From assembly GCA_002238425.1 (NCBI GenBank), contig MPMJ01000027.1:1-42094 (forward strand): a stretch of 42,094 nucleotides of DNA, read 5' to 3'. A model generated the notes under the pieces. It did not search any database and was not told the DNA's origin. It saw only the letters and a program-made list of their open reading frames with translations. Origin of the DNA: SAR202 cluster bacterium bin16 (GTDB taxonomy: Bacteria; Chloroflexota; Dehalococcoidia; Lucifugimonadales; Australimonadaceae). A program made the position numbers and the translations under genes. Shown in pieces: positions 31,298 through 40,052 of this stretch. Position 1 is the first letter of the stretch, and the number at the start of each line of letters is the position of its first letter.

Positions 31298-33371
31298 CGG
31301 TCTCGTGGGGAGCGTCGTTGGCATAGACGTGGGAGGTACGTTCACCGATTGCGTGGTCGTGGACGACCAGGGCCGCGTCTGGATGGACAAGGCCTTCACG
31401 ACGCCGTCCAACCTGGCAGAGGGCATCGTCGCCGCGCTTGCCAACGTCTGCGATCGGCTGGACACGGACGTCGATGCCGTGCTTTCGGAAGCCAGCGTGT
31501 TCGCGCTGGGCACGACGAGCCTCATCAACCGTGTCGTGTCCCGGCGTGGGGCCAGGGTGGGCTTCATCACGACGCAGGGTCACGAGGACGCGGTGCGGAT
31601 AGGCCGCGTCCTCTCGCGCTCGGAAGGACTGCCGGAGCAGTTGCACTACGACGTGGCTGCCTGGAACAAGCCGGAGCCGTTGTTCGTGGAGGGCGGCGTG
31701 CGCGGCGTCTCTGAGCGTGTCGACTCCACCGGTGCTGTCGTCGCGCCGCTCGATGAGGCGGGACTGCTGCAGGCGGTAAACGACCTTCACGATCTGGACG
31801 TGGACTCCATCGCGGTGATGTTCCTCTGGTCGTTCCTCAATCCCGCACATGAGTTGAGGGCACGGGAACTGATCGAGCAGGCGGCGCCCGATCTTCCCGT
31901 GAACCTCTCCAGCGACATCGCGCCGACGCTTGGTGAATTCGAGCGCGCGAACACGACGCTGATGAACGCCTACCTCGCCCCCGGCGCCGAACGCGACTTC
32001 GCCGAGATCGATGCGCGACTGCGCGAACGCGGTCTGCGCCAGCCGCTGCTGCTGATGCAGTCCAACGGTGGGCTCGCGGCCAGCGAGGAGTTGCGGCGCA
32101 GGCCCGTTACCGGCCTGGCCGCAGGACCGGTTGGCGGTGTCATGGGCGTGCAGCGCCTCGCGGCTGCCCTCGGTGTGCAGAACGCCATCTGTACGGACAT
32201 GGGAGGCACGAGTTTCGATGTCGGTCTCATCGTGGACGGCCAGCCTCGCTTCTCCGGCGAGAGCGTGGTCGAGCGACACCGGTTGCGCGTCCCCACCGTC
32301 GAGGTCACGTCGATTGGAGCGGGAGGCGGCAGCATCGCCGCCGTGGACGGCTTCGGCGAACTCCACGTCGGCCCGAACAGCGCCGGTTCCACGCCCGGCC
32401 CCGTCTGCTACGGCGCGGGAGGCACGGAACCGACGGTCACCGATGCGAACGTCGTGCTTGGACGGATAGGCCCCGACTCGTTCTGGAGCGGCAGGCAGAA
32501 ACTTGACCGGGAGGCGGCACTCGTCGCGATCACCGAACGGGTGGCCCGCCCGCTCGGGATGGACCCGGTGCGCGCCGCGCTCGGCATCATCGACATCGTC
32601 GACGCCCGCATGGCCGACCTGCTGCGGACGATGACGATCTCGACCGGCTACGACCCCCGCGACTTCGTCCTGTTCGCGTACGGAGGAGCGGGGCCGGTCC
32701 ACGTGGGCGCGTACGCGCGCCAGCTGGGAGTTTCGAAGGTCTACGTGCCGCTCTATGCGCCGGTGCAGTCCGCATTCGGCATCGCCACAGGAGAGTTCCG
32801 CCGTCACCAGACCAGGGCTGCACCGATGCGGGAGCCGTACAGGACCGAGGCGATACAGGAGACCTGCGCCGTCATGGAGGCGTCGATGCAGGCTGACTGG
32901 CAGGCCGCCGCGCTCGACCCGGATGCCGCCCGCTATCAACGTTTCGTGGACATGCGCTTCCGTCACCAGGTGCACGAGATACGCGTTCCGCTATCGCCGG
33001 ACGATACGGCAGACGGCCTCGTTGCGCGGTTCTTCGCAAGCTACGAGCAGGCATTCGGCAAAGGGAGTGCGGTCGCGGGTTCGCCGACCGAGATCGTGAC
33101 CTTCCACCTCGTCTCGACGCTCCCCGCCGCCGCTCATACGCTCACGCAGGGCTCGAACGACGGGCTTGGTGCGCCCGCACCCAGCTCGACGCGCGACGTC
33201 TACTTCGACGAGAAGCCCACCGCGACTCCTGTGTTCGCACTCGCCGACCTCGCGCCCGGAGCGAGGCTGGAGGGCCCGCTGATCGTCGAGTCGCCCAATA
33301 CGACCGTCGTCGTGCATGCGGGGCAGGCAGTCGAGGTCGACGGATACTCAAACCTCGAGATCGCGGTGTAG
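31290..33371 (+). CDS. hyuA: HyuA-type subunit (hydantoinase/oxoprolinase, carboxylase beta-like)
   Basis: A 693-residue ATP-binding subunit. The N-terminal phosphate-binding motif GIDVGGTFTDCVVVD is clear, followed by ALGTTSLINRVVSRRGARVGFITTQGHEDAVRIGR, the ICTDMGGTSFDVG motif near residue 305, GAGGGSIA and YGGAGPVHVGAYA. HyuA works with HyuB to hydrolyse cyclic amides (hydantoin, oxoproline, lactams) or, in acetone/acetophenone carboxylases, to carboxylate ketones. GTG 31290 overlaps the previous gene; GTG 31305 is also possible and neither has a strong ribosome-binding site. HyuB follows after 10 bases. The operon suggests ATP-dependent opening of a ring or activation of a carbonyl made by the earlier steps. 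Confidence 0.93.
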   Translation: MGSGLVGSVVGIDVGGTFTDCVVVDDQGRVWMDKAFTTPSNLAEGIVAALANVCDRLDTDVDAVLSEASVFALGTTSLINRVVSRRGARVGFITTQGHEDAVRIGRVLSRSEGLPEQLHYDVAAWNKPEPLFVEGGVRGVSERVDSTGAVVAPLDEAGLLQAVNDLHDLDVDSIAVMFLWSFLNPAHELRARELIEQAAPDLPVNLSSDIAPTLGEFERANTTLMNAYLAPGAERDFAEIDARLRERGLRQPLLLMQSNGGLAASEELRRRPVTGLAAGPVGGVMGVQRLAAALGVQNAICTDMGGTSFDVGLIVDGQPRFSGESVVERHRLRVPTVEVTSIGAGGGSIAAVDGFGELHVGPNSAGSTPGPVCYGAGGTEPTVTDANVVLGRIGPDSFWSGRQKLDREAALVAITERVARPLGMDPVRAALGIIDIVDARMADLLRTMTISTGYDPRDFVLFAYGGAGPVHVGAYARQLGVSKVYVPLYAPVQSAFGIATGEFRRHQTRAAPMREPYRTEAIQETCAVMEASMQADWQAAALDPDAARYQRFVDMRFRHQVHEIRVPLSPDDTADGLVARFFASYEQAFGKGSAVAGSPTEIVTFHLVSTLPAAAHTLTQGSNDGLGAPAPSSTRDVYFDEKPTATPVFALADLAPGARLEGPLIVESPNTTVVVHAGQAVEVDGYSNLEIAV

Positions 33372-33381
33372 GAGGAGCGGC

Positions 33382-35448
33382 ATGACCTCACTCGACCCCG
33401 TTACGTTCGAGATCCTCCGCCACCGCCTGGTGACCATCGTGAACGAGGGCGCCATATCGCTTCGGAACATCTCCGGCTCGCCGACCGTCGCCCTGTCGAA
33501 CGACTGCAACGTCGCGCTGCTCAACGGCAGGGGCGAGGCTGTCGTCGTCGGCCCGACCATCGTGACGCACGCTCTCGCTTGCAGCTACGCCTGCAATTAC
33601 GTGGACGAGCACTGCGCGACGAACCCCGGCATCAACCCCGGAGACATGTTCTTCACCAACGACCCATACGTCGCGACGCCGCACCAGACCTGCACGGTCG
33701 TGGTCTCGCCCATGTTCGCGGACGGGCAGCGGCTCGGATGGACAGGCGCGGGTATCCATGTGGCCGACGCCGGCGGCTCGACGCCGGGACAGGTTTCACT
33801 GGGCGCACAGTCGGTCTGGGACGAGGGGCTGCCCATGCCGCCCGTGCGCATGGTGGAGGGCGGCGTGCTTCGCAGCGACATCGAGGCCGACTGGCTGCGC
33901 CGCTCCCGGACCGCTGCCCAGAACGCCATAGACCTGCGAGCCAAGATCGCGGCGAACACCGTGATGCAACAGCGCGTCATGGAGTTGGCCGAGCGCTACG
34001 GCCCCGATACGGTAACGGCGATGATGGAGCGCATCATCGACTCGGTCGAGGCCCGGTTACGCGGCATCCTCCGCGAGATTCCCGACGGGTCGTGGTCGGA
34101 GGAGACCTACCTCGACTACTACGACCGCGGCCAGGTCGAGATATACGCATGCCGCCTGACGCTCACCAAGCAGGGAGATTCGCTCGTGTTCGATTTCTCC
34201 GGCTCCTCGCGGCAGGCGCCGGGGGTGATCAACGTCACGCGCCCCGCGCTGGAGGGATACGTGGTGCGGGCGGTTATGGCCACCTTCGGCTATGCGGTGC
34301 CACTCTGCCCGGCGGGCGTGGCGCGCGTCTGCGACGTACAGGCCGAGCGAGGCTCGTTCGTCGATTGCGATTGGCCGGCAGGCGTCTGCAAGGGGACGAC
34401 GTCCGGCACGTACGCCGTCTTCCATGCGGTCACGAGCTGTATCAGCAGGATGCTTGCCGATGGTGGCATACCCGACCGCGCCATCACGACGTGGCGCTCG
34501 CACATGCCATTGTTCGACTTCGCCGCGTTCGACGCCCAGGGCAACCGGTTCGCGGGCGTCTTCACGGACTGCGGACTGGGGCAGGGCAGCGGTGCTCGCG
34601 GCGCTCAGGACGGCATCGACACCGGCTCCGGCAGCGAGCCCGAGGTCACAGTGCCGAACGTCGAGACCAATGAATTGCGCTACCCGTGGCTCTACCTGTT
34701 CCGGCGGCAGGGCCGCGATTCAGCCGGGGCCGGTCTGCGGCGCGGTGGAGTCGGCATCGAGGTCGGCCTCACTCCCCACGGCGTCGACGAGATCGGTTCG
34801 CTCGTCTTCCACAGCCATGGGCTGGACTGTCCGAGCAGTCCTCCCTTCGATGGCGGCTACCCTGGCAGCGCTAACGTCCTGCAAGTCTTCAGGCAGGCGC
34901 GCGCTGCAGGTTCCACGGACACGGACGTGACCTCGGCACCTGACGCGGAGGTTCCTCCGTCCTTCGGGCGGACCGCGCTCCGCGACGGTGACGTGCTGTA
35001 CTGCAGCGGCGCAGGGGGCAGCGGCTGGGGCGACCCGCTCGAAAGACCGGCGAACGCGGTCACTGCTGACGTGGCGTCGGGGCTGCTGTCGGTCGAGGCC
35101 GCACAGCAACTGTACGGCGTGACACTCGGTTCTGATGGGAGCGTGGACGACGCCGCAACGGATGAGCGCCGCGCCGGAATGCGGTGGCAACGACTGGAGG
35201 CAGCCGAGGCCGACCCACAGGTGGCACAGGCCATCGGCGCTCTTCCCCCGGCCTGCGGTCGCTGTGATGAGAGCCTTGCGCGTGGCGTAAAGGTCGTCGA
35301 GGTGGACTGGGCGGACCTGGGCGCGCCCTATGCCCCGTTCACGGGCACGGGGTTCCGTCTGCTTGCAGGCGTCTGCAGGGCGTGCGGCGGCTTCGTTGCA
35401 TCGCGTAACTACCTGCCGCCGGAGCTTGCCGTACCGCAGCCGCGCTAA
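33382..35448 (+). CDS. hyuB: HyuB-type subunit with C-terminal four-Cys extension
   Basis: A 688-residue partner of HyuA. Family segments are LDPVTFEILRHRLVTIVNEG at the start, GDMFFTNDPYVATPHQTC, GAGIHVADAGGSTPGQVS and the late GAGGSGWGDPLERP. Typical HyuB proteins end soon after the last motif. Here about 110 more residues follow, with CGRC and CRACG pairs flanking VDWADLGAPYAPFTGTGFRLLAG. The two CxxC pairs look like a zinc-binding module and recall the small gamma subunit of acetone carboxylase, fused to HyuB. AGGAGG precedes ATG 33382. It ends the operon, its stop overlapping the stop of the convergent propeller gene by four bases. Confidence 0.9.
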   Translation: MTSLDPVTFEILRHRLVTIVNEGAISLRNISGSPTVALSNDCNVALLNGRGEAVVVGPTIVTHALACSYACNYVDEHCATNPGINPGDMFFTNDPYVATPHQTCTVVVSPMFADGQRLGWTGAGIHVADAGGSTPGQVSLGAQSVWDEGLPMPPVRMVEGGVLRSDIEADWLRRSRTAAQNAIDLRAKIAANTVMQQRVMELAERYGPDTVTAMMERIIDSVEARLRGILREIPDGSWSEETYLDYYDRGQVEIYACRLTLTKQGDSLVFDFSGSSRQAPGVINVTRPALEGYVVRAVMATFGYAVPLCPAGVARVCDVQAERGSFVDCDWPAGVCKGTTSGTYAVFHAVTSCISRMLADGGIPDRAITTWRSHMPLFDFAAFDAQGNRFAGVFTDCGLGQGSGARGAQDGIDTGSGSEPEVTVPNVETNELRYPWLYLFRRQGRDSAGAGLRRGGVGIEVGLTPHGVDEIGSLVFHSHGLDCPSSPPFDGGYPGSANVLQVFRQARAAGSTDTDVTSAPDAEVPPSFGRTALRDGDVLYCSGAGGSGWGDPLERPANAVTADVASGLLSVEAAQQLYGVTLGSDGSVDDAATDERRAGMRWQRLEAAEADPQVAQAIGALPPACGRCDESLARGVKVVEVDWADLGAPYAPFTGTGFRLLAGVCRACGGFVASRNYLPPELAVPQPR

Positions 35449-36482
35449 ACGTGCGCGATCTTCATGTTGGCGACGTCCGGCGTTGTAACGCCGAGGTCGC
35501 TCCAACTGTCGCCGCCATCGTCGCTCGTGAAGAGGCGGCCTGAGCGCGTGGCGAGGAATACGCGGCCGGGGGTCTGGGGGTCGACCGCTATCGCCTCGGG
35601 GAAACCGCGCACCGCTTCTTCGCCTGCATTCAGCTCGTGCCAGGTCTCGCCTCCGTCACGGGAGCGGATGAGGTTCGCTTCAGCGCCGGACTCGCGGGCA
35701 CGCCACTGGCCGGGATTGCCGTTCGCCACCGCCGAGTACATGACAGAGGGGTCGGACGGGTCGTAGGCAAAGGCAACCGAGTACTCGTTCTGGAACTCCA
35801 GTGCGATGGGCAACCAGTTGTCCCCGCCGTCGAGGCTCCGGTACAGGCTGCGCCCCGGCGCTTTGCCGGACCGCATCCCCTCGCCGCCGCTCGAGATGTA
35901 GAGGTGGCTGGTGTCGCGCGGGTCGGTGATGATGGCGTGCACGTCCTCGTCGAGGCCGTTGTCGAGCAGCCGCCACGACGCGCCGCCGTCCGTGGTCTTG
36001 AGCATGTAGCCCACCTGGAGGGCGGCGTAGATAGTGTTCGGGTCGTCGGGGTCGACGGTGATGTCGCGCACGTGGGGTTCGACGGTGGGGACGGGGTAGC
36101 CCATGCCCGCGACGCTCGGGAAGTTCCGGACGGACTCGACCTCGGTCCATGACGCTCCCCCGTCGGCGCTCTTCCATATGCTGATGGGCTCACACCCCGC
36201 GTAGACGGTCTGGGGATTGTGCGGGTCGATGGTGACGCAGCGCACCTTCCCCGGTGCGACCTTGCCGTAGGAAGGCTTGGTCCAGTGGGCGCCTACGTCC
36301 TCGCTGCGCCACACGCCGTCCCCGCGCGTCCCCGCGAGAACGCACCGGGGGTCGTCCGGCGACGGCTCGACCTCCGGGACCTCCCAGCCCTTGAGATCGT
36401 GGCTGGCGATGGCCCAGCTCCTGCCGTCCTCGATGACCGTCAGCACTCCGTTCCGCGTACCCAGGTAGAGGACTGTTCCCAT
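35445..36482 (-). CDS. BNR/Asp-box beta-propeller protein
   Basis: A 345-residue propeller of the sialidase/YCF48-like group. At least five Asp-box motifs are visible: SADGGASW, TTDGGASW, SLDGGDNW, SRDGGETW and SDDGGDSW, each with an adjacent DPxxPxxxYA strand. No signal peptide is found, so it is probably cytoplasmic and not a secreted glycosidase. The catalytic residues of sialidases cannot be identified. ATG 36482 has GAGGAGG upstream and begins directly at the first blade. It runs convergent with the HyuB operon and divergent from the binding-protein-fold gene. Function unknown; such proteins often act as binding scaffolds. Confidence 0.85.
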   Translation of the reverse strand: MGTVLYLGTRNGVLTVIEDGRSWAIASHDLKGWEVPEVEPSPDDPRCVLAGTRGDGVWRSEDVGAHWTKPSYGKVAPGKVRCVTIDPHNPQTVYAGCEPISIWKSADGGASWTEVESVRNFPSVAGMGYPVPTVEPHVRDITVDPDDPNTIYAALQVGYMLKTTDGGASWRLLDNGLDEDVHAIITDPRDTSHLYISSGGEGMRSGKAPGRSLYRSLDGGDNWLPIALEFQNEYSVAFAYDPSDPSVMYSAVANGNPGQWRARESGAEANLIRSRDGGETWHELNAGEEAVRGFPEAIAVDPQTPGRVFLATRSGRLFTSDDGGDSWSDLGVTTPDVANMKIAHV

Positions 36483-36577
36483 GGCCGTTCCTCCTCGTTC
36501 GTTCGGCGCGAGCGTACCGGAAATGCAAGAGCGGCGCCACCACATTCCGTATCACTGAGACGATAGGAACATCGTCG

Positions 36578-36607
36578 TTTGCGGAGGCGTTGCCCCGGTC
36601 GTACTAT
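36578..36607 (+). promoter_or_regulatory. Candidate promoter for the SBP-fold/nitroreductase pair
   Basis: TACTAT (36602-36607) is a good -10 (five of six); TTTGCG (36578-36583) is a poor -35 at an 18-base spacing. It lies in the divergent gap and 46 bases before the start codon of the binding-protein-fold gene. Confidence 0.3.
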
Positions 36608-36653
36608 GGCGCTGCAGCCGACCGCAGGCCTCGGAGCACGCAGAAGGGGCGCC

Positions 36654-37535
36654 ATGGGCACATTCATCATCCAGCCTCACTCCCGGCTTCAGGAGTGGGT
36701 AGCCGAGGAGAACGGCTACTTCGCCGATGAAGGTCTGGACTACGAGTTCCGGCATTCGGGTGAAGGGTCGCGGAACCCCTCCGTCAACTCGACTGAGGGC
36801 GCGCCCGATGAAGTGAAGCGCGGCGCCTTCGAATCGATGTCAGCGGGCCGGGCCTGCGATGTGAGTTCCGCGTGTCACTGGGCGGTGGGCATGGCCGCCA
36901 GCGCTCAGCATGGTCGCATGTGGGGGAACGCCTACTCGGTCACTCCCTCCGGCGTATGGGTGCCGCCCGAGTCTCCCGTCACTGAACCGGAGCACCTCTC
37001 CGGCGTGCCGGTCGCGGTCGGCTACCACTCGGGCAGCCACTTCTCTGCGCTCCAGGCGCTCGAGCACCTGTTGGGACCTGAGAACGTCGAACTGCAGTTC
37101 GTTGGCGGACCGTTGGACAGGCTGCAACTGCTGCTGGACCGCCGCGTGCAAGCGGGCAACGTCTTCGGCACACCGTCCTACGTGCTGGAGCAACAAGGCT
37201 TCAGGAAGGTGGTCGACACCTCGTTCATGATCGGCTTCCTCATCCAGGACACCGCGACGGACGAGGACGCCGCGAAGTACTTCCGCGCTCTGCAACGGGC
37301 CCAGCGCGACATCGACGTCGAGCCCGAGCGCTACAAGCACTACCTGCTGGATGAGCTCCCGGAGAATTACCACTCCATGCTGGACATCCGAAGGTGCGGC
37401 ATCGGCGAGCGGCTCGTGTTCGAGCCGTACACTGTCGAGGTCTTCGAGCGGACGCACCGCTGGATGATGCTGCACGACCTCTTCACGACGGACCAGGCCG
37501 GCGCCCTCGACTACGAGGCCGCGGTCGTTCACTAG
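36654..37535 (+). CDS. Substrate-binding-protein-fold protein (NMT1/THI5-like), no signal peptide
   Basis: A 293-residue protein with the layout of periplasmic binding proteins of the NMT1/THI5/SsuA group: QPHSRLQEWVAEENGYFADEGLDYEF at the N-terminus, LSGVPVAVGYHSGSHFSALQALEHLLG in the middle (hinge and second lobe) and LDRRVQAGNVFGTPSYVLEQQGFRKVVDTSF. There is no signal peptide or lipobox, and the chosen ATG (AAGGGG upstream) starts directly at the first strand, so it should stay in the cytoplasm. It is followed after 11 bases by a tandem nitroreductase. That suggests an enzyme or ligand sensor rather than an importer component. The Cys-rich motif of thiamine-synthesis THI5 proteins is not present. 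Ligand unknown. Confidence 0.75.
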   Translation: MGTFIIQPHSRLQEWVAEENGYFADEGLDYEFRHSGEGSRNPSVNSTEGAPDEVKRGAFESMSAGRACDVSSACHWAVGMAASAQHGRMWGNAYSVTPSGVWVPPESPVTEPEHLSGVPVAVGYHSGSHFSALQALEHLLGPENVELQFVGGPLDRLQLLLDRRVQAGNVFGTPSYVLEQQGFRKVVDTSFMIGFLIQDTATDEDAAKYFRALQRAQRDIDVEPERYKHYLLDELPENYHSMLDIRRCGIGERLVFEPYTVEVFERTHRWMMLHDLFTTDQAGALDYEAAVVH

Positions 37536-37546
37536 CGGATGAGCAG

Positions 37547-39067
37547 GTGACGCAGAGCCGTTCCGAGGCCGAGGCTATCCTCGCCTACCACGAGGCGACC
37601 AAGCACTCGGTGGAGAGCGTTCGTCGCGGCGGGCATATGCTCGACTTCACGAACATGCCCCGCCCCTGGAAGCTCTACGACGCTTCGCTTCCGGAGACCC
37701 CGCTGCCGTCCGAGCTGACCCGGACCGGTGTGTGGGTCGGCGATTCACTTCCGGGCGACGGTTCCCCAGTCGTGGGCGATGCCGAGTTGACGTTGTCGAG
37801 TCTGGCGAGCGTCCTGCAGCTATCTGCCGGGATCACGAAGCGTCTCCGCGCGGGCAATGGCTACATGTACTTTCGCGCCGCAGCGTGCACCGGCGCGCTC
37901 TACCACATCGAGTTGTATGTCATCGCCGGGCCGCTCGCCGATCTGCCTGCCGGTGTGTATCAGTACGGCGCGCACGACAACACCCTGCGCATGCTCCGCG
38001 ACGGAGACTTCCGTGCGGTAGCCGTGCAGGCGGCGGGATTGGCGCACACCCCCGCCGCGATCGTCGTCTACACGTCCACGTTCTGGCGCAACTCCTGGAA
38101 ATATGGCAGCAGGACCTACCGCCACGCCTTCTGGGACTGCGGAACAGTCCTGGCGCACAGTCTTGCCGCGGCGCGCGCCAACGGCGTAAAGGCCGACCTC
38201 GTCACGCGGTATGCGGACACACCGGTAAACGACCTCATCGTTGTCGATGGGGAGACTGAGGTGTCGGTTGCGCTGCTGCCTCTGGGCGCTGGCCCCGAGA
38301 CGTCCCCAGTCGACGTTCCGACTCGGCTGGACTTACCCGTCGTGCCGCTCTCCCGCAACCCCATCGACTACCCCCTGATCCGCGAGGCGCACGCAGCGAC
38401 CGTGCTCCATGACCCTGCTCCTGTCAGGGGTGGATCGATGCCAGCCCCAGGGCCCACTTCGTCAGACGGTGGTCTAGTCTCTCTTGGGGAAGCCGAGCCA
38501 CTCACGAGAACACTGGAAGACGTCATCCTGCAGCGCGGTTCGTCGCGCAGGTTCGCCCGGGAACCCATCAGCCTTCCGGCGCTGGCTGCGATGCTCGATG
38601 CCGCTGGGCGTCCCACCGGACCGGACGGCGCTGACGACGGCGAGGTGTTCAACGCCCTGTACGTCATCGCCAATGCGGTCGAGGGTCTGGAGCAGGGCGT
38701 CTACCGCTACCAGCCGTCGCTGCAGGCGTTGGAGCCGGTCACCGTATCCGAGACGCGGGAGTTGGCCGAGCATCTGGACCTGGACCAGCCGCTGGGCGGA
38801 GACGCGGCGGCGAACCTGTACTTCCTCGCCGATATGCCGACCGTCGTCAGCCGGTGGGGCGCCCGTGGTTACCGGACGGCCCACTTCGACGCCAGCATCA
38901 GGGCTGGTCGCGTCTACCTGGCGGCGTACGCGCTTGGACTCGGCGCAACGGGGCTGACATTCTACGACGACGAGGTCGTCGAGGCGCTCGGCGCAGGGCC
39001 GGGCTCTGCCGTTACCTTTCTCGTTGCGGTAGGCGTCCCGTGGCGGAATCGGCGCAATACGGAATGA
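37547..39067 (+). CDS. Tandem nitroreductase, SagB/ThcOx-type dehydrogenase
   Basis: A 506-residue FMN protein with two nitroreductase-fold halves. The N-terminal HEATKHSVESVRRGGHMLDFTNMPRPWKLY is typical of SagB-type dehydrogenases. The first half includes LSSLASVLQLSAGITKR, RAAACTGALYHIELYVIAG and YRHAFWDCGTVLAHSLAAARANG. The second includes ILQRGSSRRFAREPISLPALAAML and FDASIRAGRVYLAAYALGLGATGLTFYDDEVVEALG. Relatives oxidise azolines in peptide toxins, but many are found without such clusters, and no precursor peptide or cyclodehydratase is seen here. The start is GTG 37547, 11 bases after the previous gene. It may oxidise a ligand bound by that protein. Confidence 0.87.
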   Translation: MTQSRSEAEAILAYHEATKHSVESVRRGGHMLDFTNMPRPWKLYDASLPETPLPSELTRTGVWVGDSLPGDGSPVVGDAELTLSSLASVLQLSAGITKRLRAGNGYMYFRAAACTGALYHIELYVIAGPLADLPAGVYQYGAHDNTLRMLRDGDFRAVAVQAAGLAHTPAAIVVYTSTFWRNSWKYGSRTYRHAFWDCGTVLAHSLAAARANGVKADLVTRYADTPVNDLIVVDGETEVSVALLPLGAGPETSPVDVPTRLDLPVVPLSRNPIDYPLIREAHAATVLHDPAPVRGGSMPAPGPTSSDGGLVSLGEAEPLTRTLEDVILQRGSSRRFAREPISLPALAAMLDAAGRPTGPDGADDGEVFNALYVIANAVEGLEQGVYRYQPSLQALEPVTVSETRELAEHLDLDQPLGGDAAANLYFLADMPTVVSRWGARGYRTAHFDASIRAGRVYLAAYALGLGATGLTFYDDEVVEALGAGPGSAVTFLVAVGVPWRNRRNTE

Positions 39068-39121
39068 AGTGCCGGTGGTCAGCGGTTCCTGCATCACAGT
39101 CCCAGCCTCTCCTCCGGCTCT

Positions 39122-39385
39122 TCACTTGCCTTTTCGGCGGACGCCCTCAGTGATGCGCGTAACCTCCTCGGCGGCGGCGATGCACAGCTCGCCGAACGAC
39201 TGCGCAAGCCGGGCGCTCGGCGCATTGCGAGCCTCAGTCTCGTAGAGGACGACCCGAGCAACGGCGGCGTCTAGGGCTTCGTCCTGCTCCGGCGTGAGCG
39301 TGTCGGTGTTCAGCGCCGCATCCGCCAGGCGGTGGATGCCGTCGCTCACCCGCTCGAGTTTCTTGATGTACTCGAACCGTTTCAC
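39122..39385 (-). CDS. Small helical hypothetical protein, 87 aa
   Basis: An acidic/helical soluble protein with no recognised domain. Its start (GTG at 39383-39385) overlaps the TGA of a DNA-methyltransferase fragment within GTGA, so the two were once translationally coupled. This layout (methyltransferase plus a small helical protein) is common on phages and mobile elements, so it is probably a leftover of such an element. Near the C-terminus it is Lys/Arg-rich (GVRRKGK). The frame is intact; whether it is still expressed is unknown. Confidence 0.55.
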   Translation of the reverse strand: MKRFEYIKKLERVSDGIHRLADAALNTDTLTPEQDEALDAAVARVVLYETEARNAPSARLAQSFGELCIAAAEEVTRITEGVRRKGK

Positions 39386-39507
39386 GTCATCACCTCATAG
39401 GCGTGATTGAGTATCGGGCAGTCCTCGATGATGCGCCGCCGCCCCAGCTCAACGTACCGCTCGCTGGCCTCTATGCCGATGTAGGAGCACCCGAGGCGGG
39501 CAGCCCT
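39382..39507 (-). pseudogene. C-terminal stump of a DNA adenine/cytosine methyltransferase
   Basis: The minus strand reads RAARLGCSYIGIEASERYVELGRRR and then a short tail ending in TGA at 39382-39384. The pattern (A)ARxLGxxYIGIExxxxYVELxRxR is the hallmark C-terminal end of N4/N6 DNA methyltransferases. The catalytic and SAM parts are missing: upstream sequence belongs to the RidA-like gene in another frame, so only about 41 codons survive. It is a deletion or recombination scar. Confidence 0.75.
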
Positions 39508-39508
39508 A

Positions 39509-39892
39509 CTACTGAAGCACTGCCATGATCTGGCACTGCATGAGCATGCCCCCGCCGAGGTCCGCGTTCTCCGCGTGCCGCGCGGGCCGGTCCTCCGGGT
39601 CGGGGAACATCGCCAGCCACTCGGGGTCCACGAACTCCCGGAGCGCTCGGTCTTGCAGGCGCAACTGCATGTAGATGATGTCGCTGGTGGACCCGCCTGC
39701 CGCTTCCATCATCCGCTCGATGTTGCGGAACATGCACTTCGCCTGGCCTGCGGCGTCCTCCGGCATCGAGTCTGTCTCCGCGTCCCGCCCGCTGATGCCC
39801 GACGTGTACAGGATGTTGTCGATCCGTACGCCGAGCGAGATCGGCGCGCGGTGGCCCATTCCTGGTAGATCGATGACCTGACGGCGTCCCAT
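39509..39892 (-). CDS. RidA/YjgF-family protein
   Basis: A 127-residue protein of the RidA (YjgF/YER057c) group, whose enzymes hydrolyse reactive enamine/imine intermediates in some members and have other roles in others. Visible segments are LYTSGISGRDAETD (IxTSGxxG signature), AAGQAKCMFRNIERMMEAAGGSTSDIIYMQLRLQD, and the C-terminal MQCQIMAVLQ (corresponding to VEIEAVA). The Arg-containing loop near residue 105 of the family is not clear, so catalytic deaminase activity is doubtful. ATG 39892 has AGGAGG upstream. It ends directly before the methyltransferase stump on the same strand. Confidence 0.8.
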   Translation of the reverse strand: MGRRQVIDLPGMGHRAPISLGVRIDNILYTSGISGRDAETDSMPEDAAGQAKCMFRNIERMMEAAGGSTSDIIYMQLRLQDRALREFVDPEWLAMFPDPEDRPARHAENADLGGGMLMQCQIMAVLQ

Positions 39893-40052
39893 AGCAGCCT
39901 CCTGATCCGGCATCTGCCCTGATGTGATGCTCGGAGTCTACAGTGCCGCGCGACCGTCCTGCGAACTACGCCCACCCTTCCGGCCGCTGGACCGCAGTGG
40001 AGTATCCTTAGCTTCCTGAGCGATACCCACGGAAAGGACCCCCATCCTCTGC

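Noticed and set aside
31182..32975. Long minus-strand open frame opposite HyuA
   Set aside because: Composition is typical of a shadow frame and no motif is seen; HyuA on the plus strand is certain.
35445..36482. Secreted sialidase
   Set aside because: Asp-boxes are present but there is no signal peptide and no identifiable sialidase active-site Arg triad; kept as a propeller of unknown role.
37547..39067. Peptide-toxin (thiazole/oxazole) cluster around the SagB-like enzyme
   Set aside because: No cyclodehydratase, precursor peptide or dedicated exporter is found next to it.
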